Below, piece after piece: positions 1 to 6,115 of a stretch of 12,935 nucleotides of DNA. The notes beneath the pieces were generated by a model. That model had not been told where the DNA came from. It was given only the letters and a program-made list of their open reading frames with translations, and made no database searches. The stretch's first letter is position 1. Each line of letters starts with the position of its first letter. Source of the DNA: Nocardioidaceae bacterium (lineage in GTDB: Bacteria; Actinomycetota; Actinomycetes; Propionibacteriales; Nocardioidaceae); contig JAICRS010000066.1 in NCBI GenBank assembly GCA_025966335.1, positions 1 through 12,935 of the forward strand, in the 5' to 3' direction. The position numbers and the translations under genes are program-made.

Positions 1-137
1 CCGCCGGTGTGCGGGAGTCGCTCGAGCAGCAGCGTGGAGACGCCGGCCCGGGCCAGGTAGGCCGCGGCGACCAGGCCGTTGTGGCCGCCGCCGACGATGA
101 CGACGTCGTACTTCTCGTTCCGGCTCGCTGAGTTCAC
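1..137 (-). CDS. FAD-dependent oxidoreductase, phytoene-dehydrogenase-like (5' end only)
   Basis: Only the first 45 codons are in the window; the gene runs off the left edge. The translation begins with a GTG codon at 135-137 and soon shows a beta strand followed by the Rossmann motif GGGHNGLVAAAYLARAG at residues 16-32, then a strand ending in Glu39 (LLLE). That is the classic ADP-binding fold of FAD enzymes, in which the acidic residue holds the ribose of FAD. The variant GGGHNGL is typical of the phytoene desaturase / PYROXD2-like family of NAD(P)/FAD oxidoreductases. The substrate cannot be told from this piece. An upstream in-frame GTG is cut off by a TGA, which supports the chosen start. 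It is transcribed away from the pirin gene, so the 107 bases between them should hold both promoters. Confidence 0.85.
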   Translation of the reverse strand, partial: MNSASRNEKYDVVIVGGGHNGLVAAAYLARAGVSTLLLERLPHTG

Positions 138-244
138 GCCTGCACGCTACCTGCCGCCACGACACCCCGACGGGCACGTTGAGGAATGTTAAAGATTCAA
201 CCAGTGTTGTGCCGGACACGAACCGACCTAGGAGTGTGGACCGT

Positions 245-1228
245 ATGCCAGCCGTCACCGTCGACGACCTCACCGTTCTCCCGCGGATCAAGGCGCCAGG
301 ACTGGGCGACACGGTCCGGCCCGTGGTCAGCGTGACCACCGCACCGCAGGGCTACGAGGGTGAGGGGTTCCCGGTGCGCCGCGCGTTCGCCGGCGTCGAC
401 CTCGCGCTGCTCGACCCGTTCATCCACCTCGACCAGATGGGTGAGGTGGAGTACGCACCGGGCGAGCCGAAGGGCACGCCGTGGCACCCGCACCGCGGCT
501 TCGAGACGGTCACCTACATGCTCGACGGCGTGATGGACCACCAGGACAGCAACGGCGGTGGGGGCACGATCACCAACGGCGACACCCAGTGGATGACCGC
601 CGGGTCCGGGCTGCTGCACATCGAGGCGCCGCCGGAGTGGCTGGTCACCCAGGGCGGGCTGTTCCACGGCCTGCAGCTGTGGGTGAACCTGCCGCGCGCG
701 CAGAAGATGGTCGCGCCCCGCTACCAGGACCTGCAGGCCGGAAGGATCGGCCTGGTCGCCACCTCCGACGCTGGTGCGCTGGTGCGAGTCATCGCCGGTG
801 ACGTCGACGGGCACGAGGGGCCGGGTTCGACGTACACCCCGATGACGATGGTGCACGGCAGCCTGACGCCCGGCTCACGCCTCGACCTGCCCTGGAACCC
901 GCAGTTCAACGGACTCGTCTACGTGCTCGCCGGCGAGGGCACCGTCGGCCTCGAGAAGCGTCCGATCCGCGCCGGGCAGCTCGCCGTTCTCGGCGCCGGC
1001 GACTTCGTCACGGTCGCCGCTTCGGACGGTCAGGAGGGTCGTACGCCGACCATGGAGGTCGTGGTCCTCGGCGGCCGGCCGATCCGTGAACCGCTGGCCT
1101 GGGCCGGCCCGTTCGTGATGAACACCAAGGCCGAGGTGATGCAGGCCTTCGAGGACTTCCAGAAGGGCCGGATGGGTCAGATCCCCGCCGTGCACGGCGC
1201 GCCGACCCGGGTCGTCTCCAAGGGCTGA
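245..1228 (+). CDS. Pirin family protein
   Basis: A 327-residue bicupin protein of the pirin family. The N-terminal cupin carries the metal ligands of pirins: His81 and His83 in WHPHRGFET, then His125 and Glu127 in GSGLLHIE. These correspond to the His-x-His and His-x-Glu set that binds a single iron in human pirin and quercetinase-like YhhW. The second half (from about residue 200, GDVDGHEGP onward) is the degenerate C-terminal cupin. The open frame extends upstream to a TTG at 179, but AGGAG at 230-234 lies 10 bases before ATG 245, and homologues start near this point, so ATG 245 is preferred. Bacterial pirins act as quercetin dioxygenases or as modulators of metabolic enzymes; which applies here cannot be told from sequence. 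No signal peptide is seen, so it should be cytoplasmic. Confidence 0.93.
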   Translation: MPAVTVDDLTVLPRIKAPGLGDTVRPVVSVTTAPQGYEGEGFPVRRAFAGVDLALLDPFIHLDQMGEVEYAPGEPKGTPWHPHRGFETVTYMLDGVMDHQDSNGGGGTITNGDTQWMTAGSGLLHIEAPPEWLVTQGGLFHGLQLWVNLPRAQKMVAPRYQDLQAGRIGLVATSDAGALVRVIAGDVDGHEGPGSTYTPMTMVHGSLTPGSRLDLPWNPQFNGLVYVLAGEGTVGLEKRPIRAGQLAVLGAGDFVTVAASDGQEGRTPTMEVVVLGGRPIREPLAWAGPFVMNTKAEVMQAFEDFQKGRMGQIPAVHGAPTRVVSKG

Positions 1229-1238
1229 GCCGGCGATT

Positions 1239-1269
1239 CTGCAGCTTCGTGCAACGCACAAGGCTGCAG
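1239..1269 (+). terminator. Hairpin after the pirin gene
   Basis: CTGCAGC at 1239-1245 pairs with GCTGCAG at 1263-1269. The stem continues inward through TT/AA and a GTGC/GCAC pair around an AAC loop. There is no T-run, which is common for terminators in high-GC actinobacteria. It lies ten bases after the pirin stop codon. Confidence 0.45.
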
Positions 1270-1298
1270 GGCCCTTGCATCGAACTCCGGCGAAGCCG

Positions 1299-1357
1299 CC
1301 CTTAACGTGACAGGGTTCATGCGCGACATCACCCCGTCGCGTCACACCGTTAAGGGG
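1299..1357 (+). promoter_or_regulatory. Structured leader that can mask the M4 protease ribosome binding site
   Basis: CCCTTAACG at 1299-1307 is an exact complement of CGTTAAGGG at 1348-1356. The right arm contains the AAGGGG ribosome binding site (1352-1357) of the protease, eight bases before ATG 1366. Between the arms CGCGAC (1322-1327) pairs with GTCGCG (1336-1341). As RNA this forms a two-tier fold that would hide the Shine-Dalgarno sequence; as DNA it could instead be a widely spaced operator. No known riboswitch class was recognised. Confidence 0.4.
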
Positions 1358-1365
1358 ATTCCTCG

Positions 1366-3273
1366 ATGCACTATCGCTCGTTCCTCGCGATGTCGGCTGC
1401 CGCCGTGCTCGCCGCGACGACCACCGTCGTCACGGCCGGCACCTCGTCCGCCATCGCCCCACCCGCCGTCCAACAGCAGGACGGCGCATCGCCCGCCGGC
1501 TCGTTCGCACTGAGCGGTCAGGACGCCCGCGACTTCACGCTGCCTGCCGACATGAAGGAGCTGCACACCGCGACCTTCCCGGACGGCCGCACCTCGACCC
1601 GCTACCAGCAGATCGTCGAGGACGCCACCGTGTTCGGCGGTCAGATCACCGTGATCCGCGACGCCTCCGGGCAGGTCGACACCGTCATCGGTGCCTACTT
1701 CCCGGGCCTGCAGCCGAAGAACGACGTCAAGATCAGCAAGGGCAAGGCCAAGGGCATCGTCCAGGGCAAGATCGGCAAGCGTGGTGACTTCAGCAACGAG
1801 CTGCGGATCGACCCGCGCAGCGGGCACCTGTTCTACGAGGTGGAGAGCATCCGCCGCGCCGAGCGCCCGGTCCGCTGGATCGACGCCGCCACCGGCAAGG
1901 TGAACAAGGCCTTCGACAAGCTCGCGCACGGTGAAGGCGTCGGTGTGAAGGGCGACACCAAGCAGATCGACACCACCCAGAACGCGGACACCGGCCTGTT
2001 CGAGCTGCTCTCGGCCGACGACCGGCAGATCACCTACGACGCCCAGAACCAGAAGCTCGACCCGGTCCTGATGAGCGACTCCGACGACGTGTGGGACCTG
2101 GTCCAGGGACCCGGCAGCCCGAGCCAGGCCGCCGCGGTCGACGCGCACTACTACGCCGGCGTGGTCGACGACTTCTACCAGGACACGTTCGGCCGCGACA
2201 GCATCGACGACAACGGCATGCAGATCCTGTCGCTCGTGCACTACGGCAACCGCTACTGCAACGCCTTCTGGAACGGCGCCTACATGACCTACGGGGACGG
2301 CGACGGCAAGGGCTGCCTGCCGCTCTCGGGCGGGCTCGACGTGGACGGCCACGAGCTCACCCACGGTGTCACCGACTTCACCTCGGACCTGATCTACGAG
2401 AACGAGTCCGGTGCTCTCAACGAGGCGTTCAGCGACATGATGGGCAACACCATCGAGTTCTACGCCGAGGAGAACAGCCTCGACCCGGCCGGCGAGCCGG
2501 ACTTCCGGATCGGTGAGGACGTCATCAACGCCGACACCCCCGCCCGCGCAGGTTTCCGCAACATGGCCGACCCCGGCGAGTTCGGCGACCCCGACCACGT
2601 GGTGGACAAGTACACCGGGACCGCGGACGGCGGTGGCGTGCACACCAACAGCGGGATCGCCAACCATGCCTACTACCTGACGGCCATGGGTGGCCAGAAC
2701 GCCGGCTGCACGGCAACCGCGCTGCGCCCGGCCACGCACACCGAGGACTGTTCCGTCACCGTCCCGAAGGTGGGTCTGGAGACGGCGGCACAGGTCTACT
2801 ACCAGGCGTTCACCGCGCTTCCCGAGTACGCCAACTTCTGTGACGCACGCAACGCCACCTCCGCAGTCGCCAAGAAGAGCCGCGACGCGGTCGGCGCGGC
2901 CTGGGACGCGGTGGGCGTGCACGCCGACTGCACCGAGGGCACGCCGCCCCCGCCGCCGTGCGTGGGCGACGCGGACGCCAGTTTGCCGATCGAGTCGCCG
3001 CATCCCTACGGTCACAACGGCGACTGCACCTGGACCTACGACAACGGCAGCGCCGGGTTCTCCTTCCACTTCGCGATGCTCGACATGGAGGACAACTACG
3101 ACTACGTCTACGTCAAGGACGCGAACGGCACCACGCTGGCCACCTACACCGGTACGGCGAAGCGTGAGTTCGACTCGCCGTGCATCACCACCTCGACCGG
3201 CTCGATCCAGATGGTCACCGACCCGGCCGTGGACGGGCAGGGCTTCACGGTCACCGCGGTGAACCCGTGCTAG
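1366..3273 (+). CDS. Secreted M4 (thermolysin-type) zinc metalloprotease with C-terminal CUB-like domain
   Basis: A 635-residue secreted endopeptidase precursor. Residues 1-30 form a signal peptide (hydrophobic, Ala/Val-rich core). An FTP-type propeptide (about 60-112) and a PepSY-like propeptide (about 120-190) follow; in this family they chaperone folding and are cut off. The catalytic domain (about 205-528) has HELTH at 329-333 (zinc ligands His329 and His333, catalytic Glu330), the third zinc ligand Glu353 in GALNEAFSD, and the transition-state His426 in GGGVHTNSGIANHAYYL. After a PPPPP linker, residues about 537-635 resemble a CUB domain (DCTWTYDN, YDYVYVKDANG, TLATYTG, SPCITTSTGSIQMVTDPA). 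Paired cysteines fit an exported protein. AAGGGG at 1352-1357 gives the ATG an eight-base spacing. It probably degrades external protein for nutrition; substrate choice is unknown. Confidence 0.95.
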   Translation: MHYRSFLAMSAAAVLAATTTVVTAGTSSAIAPPAVQQQDGASPAGSFALSGQDARDFTLPADMKELHTATFPDGRTSTRYQQIVEDATVFGGQITVIRDASGQVDTVIGAYFPGLQPKNDVKISKGKAKGIVQGKIGKRGDFSNELRIDPRSGHLFYEVESIRRAERPVRWIDAATGKVNKAFDKLAHGEGVGVKGDTKQIDTTQNADTGLFELLSADDRQITYDAQNQKLDPVLMSDSDDVWDLVQGPGSPSQAAAVDAHYYAGVVDDFYQDTFGRDSIDDNGMQILSLVHYGNRYCNAFWNGAYMTYGDGDGKGCLPLSGGLDVDGHELTHGVTDFTSDLIYENESGALNEAFSDMMGNTIEFYAEENSLDPAGEPDFRIGEDVINADTPARAGFRNMADPGEFGDPDHVVDKYTGTADGGGVHTNSGIANHAYYLTAMGGQNAGCTATALRPATHTEDCSVTVPKVGLETAAQVYYQAFTALPEYANFCDARNATSAVAKKSRDAVGAAWDAVGVHADCTEGTPPPPPCVGDADASLPIESPHPYGHNGDCTWTYDNGSAGFSFHFAMLDMEDNYDYVYVKDANGTTLATYTGTAKREFDSPCITTSTGSIQMVTDPAVDGQGFTVTAVNPC

Positions 3274-3293
3274 CCGGCTGACCCAGCACACGA

Positions 3294-3327
3294 GAAGGCC
3301 CCCGTCGTACGACGGGGGCCTTCTTTT
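3294..3327. terminator. Bidirectional Rho-independent terminator
   Basis: A perfect 14-bp stem, GAAGGCCCCCGTCG (3294-3307) with its complement at 3310-3323 and a TA turn, is followed by TTTT on the plus strand. It ends the protease transcript 21 bases after the stop codon and, read the other way, lies just beyond the 3' end of tRNA-His. Confidence 0.92.
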
Positions 3328-3334
3328 CCTTCGG

Positions 3335-3408
3335 GGTGAACGACGGGACTCGAACCCGCGACATCCGCGACCACAACGCGGCGCTCTACCAACTGAGCTA
3401 CGCCCACC
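3335..3408 (-). tRNA. tRNA-His (anticodon GTG)
   Basis: The minus strand reads a complete cloverleaf: a seven-base-pair acceptor stem with two G-U pairs, D-arm with AGCTCAGTTGGTAGAGC, anticodon stem CGCG around TTGTGGT (anticodon GTG) and T-arm GCGGGTTCGAGTCCCGT. The extra 5' G at 3408 faces C73 at 3335, the histidine-specific G-1:C73 identity pair. CCA is not encoded (the bases after C73 read CCG). It follows orn on the same strand, an arrangement I recall as common in actinobacteria. Confidence 0.97.
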
Positions 3409-3414
3409 ATGCGT

Positions 3415-3433
3415 GTGACTGCCGAACAGTCAC
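3415..3433 (-). terminator. Hairpin between orn and tRNA-His
   Basis: GTGACTG (3415-3421) and CAGTCAC (3427-3433) form a perfect seven-bp stem with a five-base loop. It sits after the orn stop and six bases before the mature 5' end of tRNA-His. It could attenuate orn transcription or serve as a processing signal for a joint orn-tRNA transcript. There is no T-run. Confidence 0.4.
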
Positions 3434-3492
3434 GTCGGCCCCTCACGACCGGTCGGTCCGAGAAGCCGAAGCAGCGAACAGTGTACCTGTTT

Positions 3493-4167
3493 CTACGCGC
3501 TGCCCGGACCGGGGTCCGACACCGGCGGCGGGGGAGGAGGGGTCTCCACGGCCGCGCCGGTCAGCGCCCCACCGTGCTCCTTGGCCAGCGCCTTGGCCGC
3601 ATCGGAGTCCGGTCCCGGTGGTGGCACGAACACGGCCGCGCGGTAGTAGCGCAGCTCCTCGATGCTCTCCTGGATGTCGGCGAGCGCCCGGTGGTTGCCG
3701 GTCTTCGCCGGGGAGTTGAAGTAGGCCCGCGGGTACCACCGCCGCGAGAGCTCCTTGATCGAGGACACGTCGACGATCCGGTAGTGCAGGAAGCTCTCCA
3801 GGGTGGGCATGTCCCGCACCAGGAACGACCGGTCGGTGGCCACGGTGTTGCCGGCCAGCGGCGGCCGGGAGCCGTCGGCGCAGTGCTGGCGGATGTAACC
3901 GAGCACCTGCTCCTCGGCCTCCTGCATGGTGACGCCGTTGTCGAGCTCGGCGAGCAGTCCGGAGACCGTGTGCATGTTGCGGACGAACTCGTCCATCTGG
4001 TCGATCGCCTCCTGGGGAGGTTTGATCACGACGTCGATGCCTTCCCCGATGACGTTGAGCTCGAAGTCGGTCACCAGCGCCGCCACCTCGATCAGCGCAT
4101 CCGCACCGAGGTCGAGGCCGGTCATCTCACAGTCGATCCACACCAGACGGTCATTCACGTGTAGCAC
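3493..4167 (-). CDS. orn: Oligoribonuclease
   Basis: A DEDDh 3'-5' exoribonuclease that degrades the two- to five-base RNA fragments left by other RNases, including pGpG from cyclic-di-GMP turnover. With the start used here the protein has 224 residues. The motifs are present: WIDCEMTG (Asp12, Glu14), TDRSFL (Asp112) and NHRALADI (His159, Asp164). RIVDVSSIKELSRRWYP and FVPPPGPDS are hallmarks of actinobacterial Orn. The C-terminus carries a proline-rich tail (PPPPPP) about 20 residues beyond the usual end. Three in-frame GTG codons compete: 4176 overlaps the GGAGGG box, 4167 has GGAGGG eight bases away, and 4158 gives the N-terminus VNDRLVWID closest to Streptomyces proteins. I chose 4167 for its ribosome binding site; 4158 is nearly as likely. 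Confidence 0.95.
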   Translation of the reverse strand: MLHVNDRLVWIDCEMTGLDLGADALIEVAALVTDFELNVIGEGIDVVIKPPQEAIDQMDEFVRNMHTVSGLLAELDNGVTMQEAEEQVLGYIRQHCADGSRPPLAGNTVATDRSFLVRDMPTLESFLHYRIVDVSSIKELSRRWYPRAYFNSPAKTGNHRALADIQESIEELRYYRAAVFVPPPGPDSDAAKALAKEHGGALTGAAVETPPPPPPVSDPGPGSA

Positions 4168-4239
4168 CCTACTCACCCTCCGGTGGAGCCCCCGCCTACA
4201 GTTGCCTCCGACGAGTCGCTAGTCGAACGGGGGACTGTC

Positions 4240-4743
4240 GTGTCAGCAACCGGGGTCCGGCCTGCCGCCGGTCGCAAGATCGTGCCGTGGGTCGGCGTAC
4301 TCGCCCGCCTCGTCGTCGGTGGAGTCTGGCTGGTCGCCGGACTGCTGAAGATCCCGGACCCGGCCGAGAACGTCCGCGCGGTGCGCGCCTACCAGCTGCT
4401 CCCCGAGTCGATCGTGCCCACCGTCGGGTATGCGCTGCCGATCGTCGAGGTCCTGGTCGGCCTGCTGCTGATACTCGGGCTGCTGACCCGCATCTCCGCC
4501 GTGCTCTCGGCGCTGCTGCTGGTCGCATTCATCGTCGGCATCGCAGCCGCCTGGGCGCGCGGCCTGGAGATCGAGTGCGGCTGCTTCGGCGGCGGAGGCG
4601 GGCCGGCTGAGAACGCCAGCGCGAAGTACCCGTGGGAGATAGCTCGGGACTTTGGTCTCCTCTTGCTGTCAGGCTGGCTGGTTTGGCGGCCACGGACACC
4701 ATGGGCGTTGGACAATCGTGTCCTCCCCACAGTGAACCCGTAG
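4240..4743 (+). CDS. MauE/DoxX-family redox-associated membrane protein
   Basis: A 167-residue membrane protein with about four hydrophobic segments (roughly residues 18-36, 60-82, 86-105 and 137-151). The first segment carries the DoxX/MauE-like pattern LARLVVGGVWLVAGLLKIPDP. The loop after the third holds Cys113 and Cys115 in ECGCFG, the CxCFG motif typical of the MauE branch, thought to carry electrons or thiol redox equivalents across the membrane. Its stop is 13 bases before the start of a thioredoxin-fold protein, so the two are probably co-transcribed and act together. The frame is open back to 4183, but GGGGGA at 4229-4234 places the start at GTG 4240. It diverges from orn, sharing a short intergenic region of about 72 bases. 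Confidence 0.85.
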   Translation: MSATGVRPAAGRKIVPWVGVLARLVVGGVWLVAGLLKIPDPAENVRAVRAYQLLPESIVPTVGYALPIVEVLVGLLLILGLLTRISAVLSALLLVAFIVGIAAAWARGLEIECGCFGGGGGPAENASAKYPWEIARDFGLLLLSGWLVWRPRTPWALDNRVLPTVNP

Positions 4744-4756
4744 AAAGCACGCACTG

Positions 4757-5539
4757 ATGTCGAAGAAGCAGTCCAACGCCACCAAGCAGGCGAACGCCCA
4801 ACGCGCCGCGGAACGCGCCGCCGCGATCCGCAAGGAGCAGGAGGCGAAGGAGCGACGCCGGCGGGTGCTGGTCGTCAGCGCGGCGGTGATCGGTGTCCTC
4901 GCGCTGATCGTCGCGATCGCCGTGGCCGTGCAGTCGAGCCGGGACACCACCGGTGAGGCGTCGACTCCGCCCGCGGGTGCGGTCGACAGCTACGCGCTGC
5001 CGTACGGCCAGGCCGCGGCGCCGGTCACCGTGGAGATCTACGAGGACTTCATGTGCCCGTTCTGCGGCCAGTTCGAGACCGCCAGCCAGGACATGCTCAC
5101 CGAGTACGTCGACCAGGGCGATGTCCTGGTGGAGTACCAGATGATCTCGTTCCTGGACCGGGCCTCCAACGGCACCGACTACTCCACCCGGGCGATGAAC
5201 GCGGTCGGCGTGGTGCTCGACACGTCTGGGCCGGAGGTGGCCAAGGAGTTCCACGACCTGCTCTTCGTGAACCAGCCCGCTGAGGGCACCGACGGGCTGT
5301 CCGACGAGCAGCTGGTCGACCTCGCGATCCGGGCCGGCGCGGAGCGGTCAGCGATCACCCAGGGCATCGAGGACCGCAGCTTCGAGCAGTGGGTCAAGAA
5401 CGCCTCCGACCGGGCCTCGAAGGACGACATCAACAGCACGCCGACGGTGCTGGTCGACGGCGAGAAGGTCGAGGCGACCACGATCGACGAGCTCGTCACC
5501 GAGACCGACGAGGCGATCCAGGCCGCCCTCGAGGAGTAG
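4757..5539 (+). CDS. Membrane-anchored DsbA-like thioredoxin-fold protein
   Basis: A 260-residue thiol-disulfide oxidoreductase. A charged N-terminal helix rich in Lys/Arg/Glu/Ala (residues 1-36) precedes one membrane segment (37-58), followed by an exported thioredoxin-4/DsbA-like domain (about 75-258). The active site is CPFC (Cys100, Cys103) in EIYEDFMCPFCGQFE, and the cis-proline loop is NSTPTVLVDG (Pro229). The membrane segment works as an uncleaved anchor. In Actinomycetota such proteins introduce or rearrange disulfides in exported proteins. No VKOR gene is visible nearby; the preceding MauE-like protein with its CxC motif could be the partner that reoxidises or reduces CPFC, which is inference from position. 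The ribosome binding site is weak (AGAAAG nine bases before ATG 4757), compatible with coupling to the upstream gene. Confidence 0.92.
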   Translation: MSKKQSNATKQANAQRAAERAAAIRKEQEAKERRRRVLVVSAAVIGVLALIVAIAVAVQSSRDTTGEASTPPAGAVDSYALPYGQAAAPVTVEIYEDFMCPFCGQFETASQDMLTEYVDQGDVLVEYQMISFLDRASNGTDYSTRAMNAVGVVLDTSGPEVAKEFHDLLFVNQPAEGTDGLSDEQLVDLAIRAGAERSAITQGIEDRSFEQWVKNASDRASKDDINSTPTVLVDGEKVEATTIDELVTETDEAIQAALEE

Positions 5540-5590
5540 CCGTGGCGGTCGAGTCTGTGGACAGCCGCTGGGGATAACTCGTGCGATTCC

Positions 5591-5612
5591 GGCGTGTCCG
5601 CCCGGACACGCC
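5591..5612 (+). terminator. Hairpin ending the MauE-DsbA operon
   Basis: GGCGTGTCC (5591-5599) and GGACACGCC (5604-5612) form a perfect nine-bp stem with a GCCC loop, 51 bases after the stop of the DsbA-like gene. There is no T-run, but position and strength suit an actinobacterial terminator. Confidence 0.6.
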
Positions 5613-5632
5613 GATCCCCTCCGAAGTCGTCG

Positions 5633-5687
5633 GAGAAGTTCTGCGGAATCCCTTGCGGAGACTGGCTCCTGAGCGATAGAACTTCTC
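5633..5687. repeat. Inverted repeat with 10-bp perfect arms
   Basis: GAGAAGTTCT (5633-5642) is the exact complement of AGAACTTCTC (5678-5687). The 35-base interior contains a small hairpin, GGAG (5657-5660) with CTCC (5666-5669). Each arm includes a near-palindrome AGAA-G/C-TTCT, so this may be either an RNA fold or a pair of protein-binding half-sites 45 bases apart. Confidence 0.45.
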
Positions 5688-5831
5688 TCACGCCGTCGGG
5701 TTCGCCCGGAGGCGGATCGGCCGGAAAGGCTTGGTCAGACCGGAGGGGCAACCTTCCGGGGCGGCTCGCGATGGGGCCCGCCGACCGAGGTTCTCGACCG
5801 ATGGCCGGGAACGTCGCAGCCCGGTCGAACC

Positions 5832-5866
5832 GAAGGCCCCGCAAACTCATACTTTGCGGGGCCTTC
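5832..5866. repeat. Stem-loop, copy 1 of a duplicated hairpin
   Basis: GAAGGCCCCGCAAA (5832-5845) pairs perfectly with 5853-5866 over 14 bp, with loop CTCATAC. It looks like an intrinsic terminator without a T-run. A diverged copy with the same loop lies 25 bases further on. Confidence 0.6.
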
Positions 5867-5890
5867 ACCCATTCCGGGCCGGTTCGGCAC

Positions 5891-5922
5891 CTGGCCCCGC
5901 GAGCTCATACTTCGCAGGCCCA
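5891..5922. repeat. Stem-loop, copy 2 (diverged) of the duplicated hairpin
   Basis: CTGGCCCCGCGAG (5891-5903), loop CTCATAC centred at 5904-5910, and the returning arm TTCGCAGGCCCAG region (5911-5922) repeat copy 1 with the GGCCCCGC block and CTCATACTT kept. The stem has mismatches, so it is weaker than copy 1. Confidence 0.5.
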
Positions 5923-6115
5923 GCTTCACTCACCAGCCTTCTTTGTATCCCGATGAGGCCCGGCTAATCGCGACCGACACGCGACCACCCGCAACAACGG
6001 CCCGCCGCTGGTACGGACCACCGGCGAAAACCGCGGCCCCACGAAATCCGGATCGCCCGCGCCGCCGTACTGCTGACCGGGGTTCACTCTCTCCGGCCGA
6101 TCGAAGTGATGACAG

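Larger units (their letters stand above)
5613..6115. other. Gene-poor gap before the large secreted protein
   Basis: No convincing gene is seen in these 503 bases; the open frames are not supported by codon pattern, motifs or ribosome binding sites. The stretch holds a long-armed inverted repeat (5633-5687), a weaker fold (GGTTC..CGA near 5789-5798 with TCGAACC at 5825-5831, plus CCGGG/CCCGG inside), and two related stem-loops (5832-5866 and 5891-5922). The last 190 bases before ATG 6116 show no clear structure and should carry the promoter of the secreted-protein gene. I checked for c-di-AMP and c-di-GMP riboswitch signatures and did not find them. Confidence 0.6.

Noticed and set aside
1342..3291. 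A 649-codon open frame on the strand opposite the M4 protease
   Set aside because: It mirrors the protease codons, shows low-complexity Val/Arg/Gly sequence and has no recognisable domain; long antisense frames are expected at this GC content.
5594..5956. Possible small plus-strand gene in the hairpin-rich gap
   Set aside because: It translates through three stem-loops, lacks a ribosome binding site and resembles nothing; codon positions show no coding bias.
5540..6115. Cyclic-di-AMP or cyclic-di-GMP riboswitch before the large secreted gene
   Set aside because: The conserved core sequences of those riboswitch classes could not be found, although the gap is structured.
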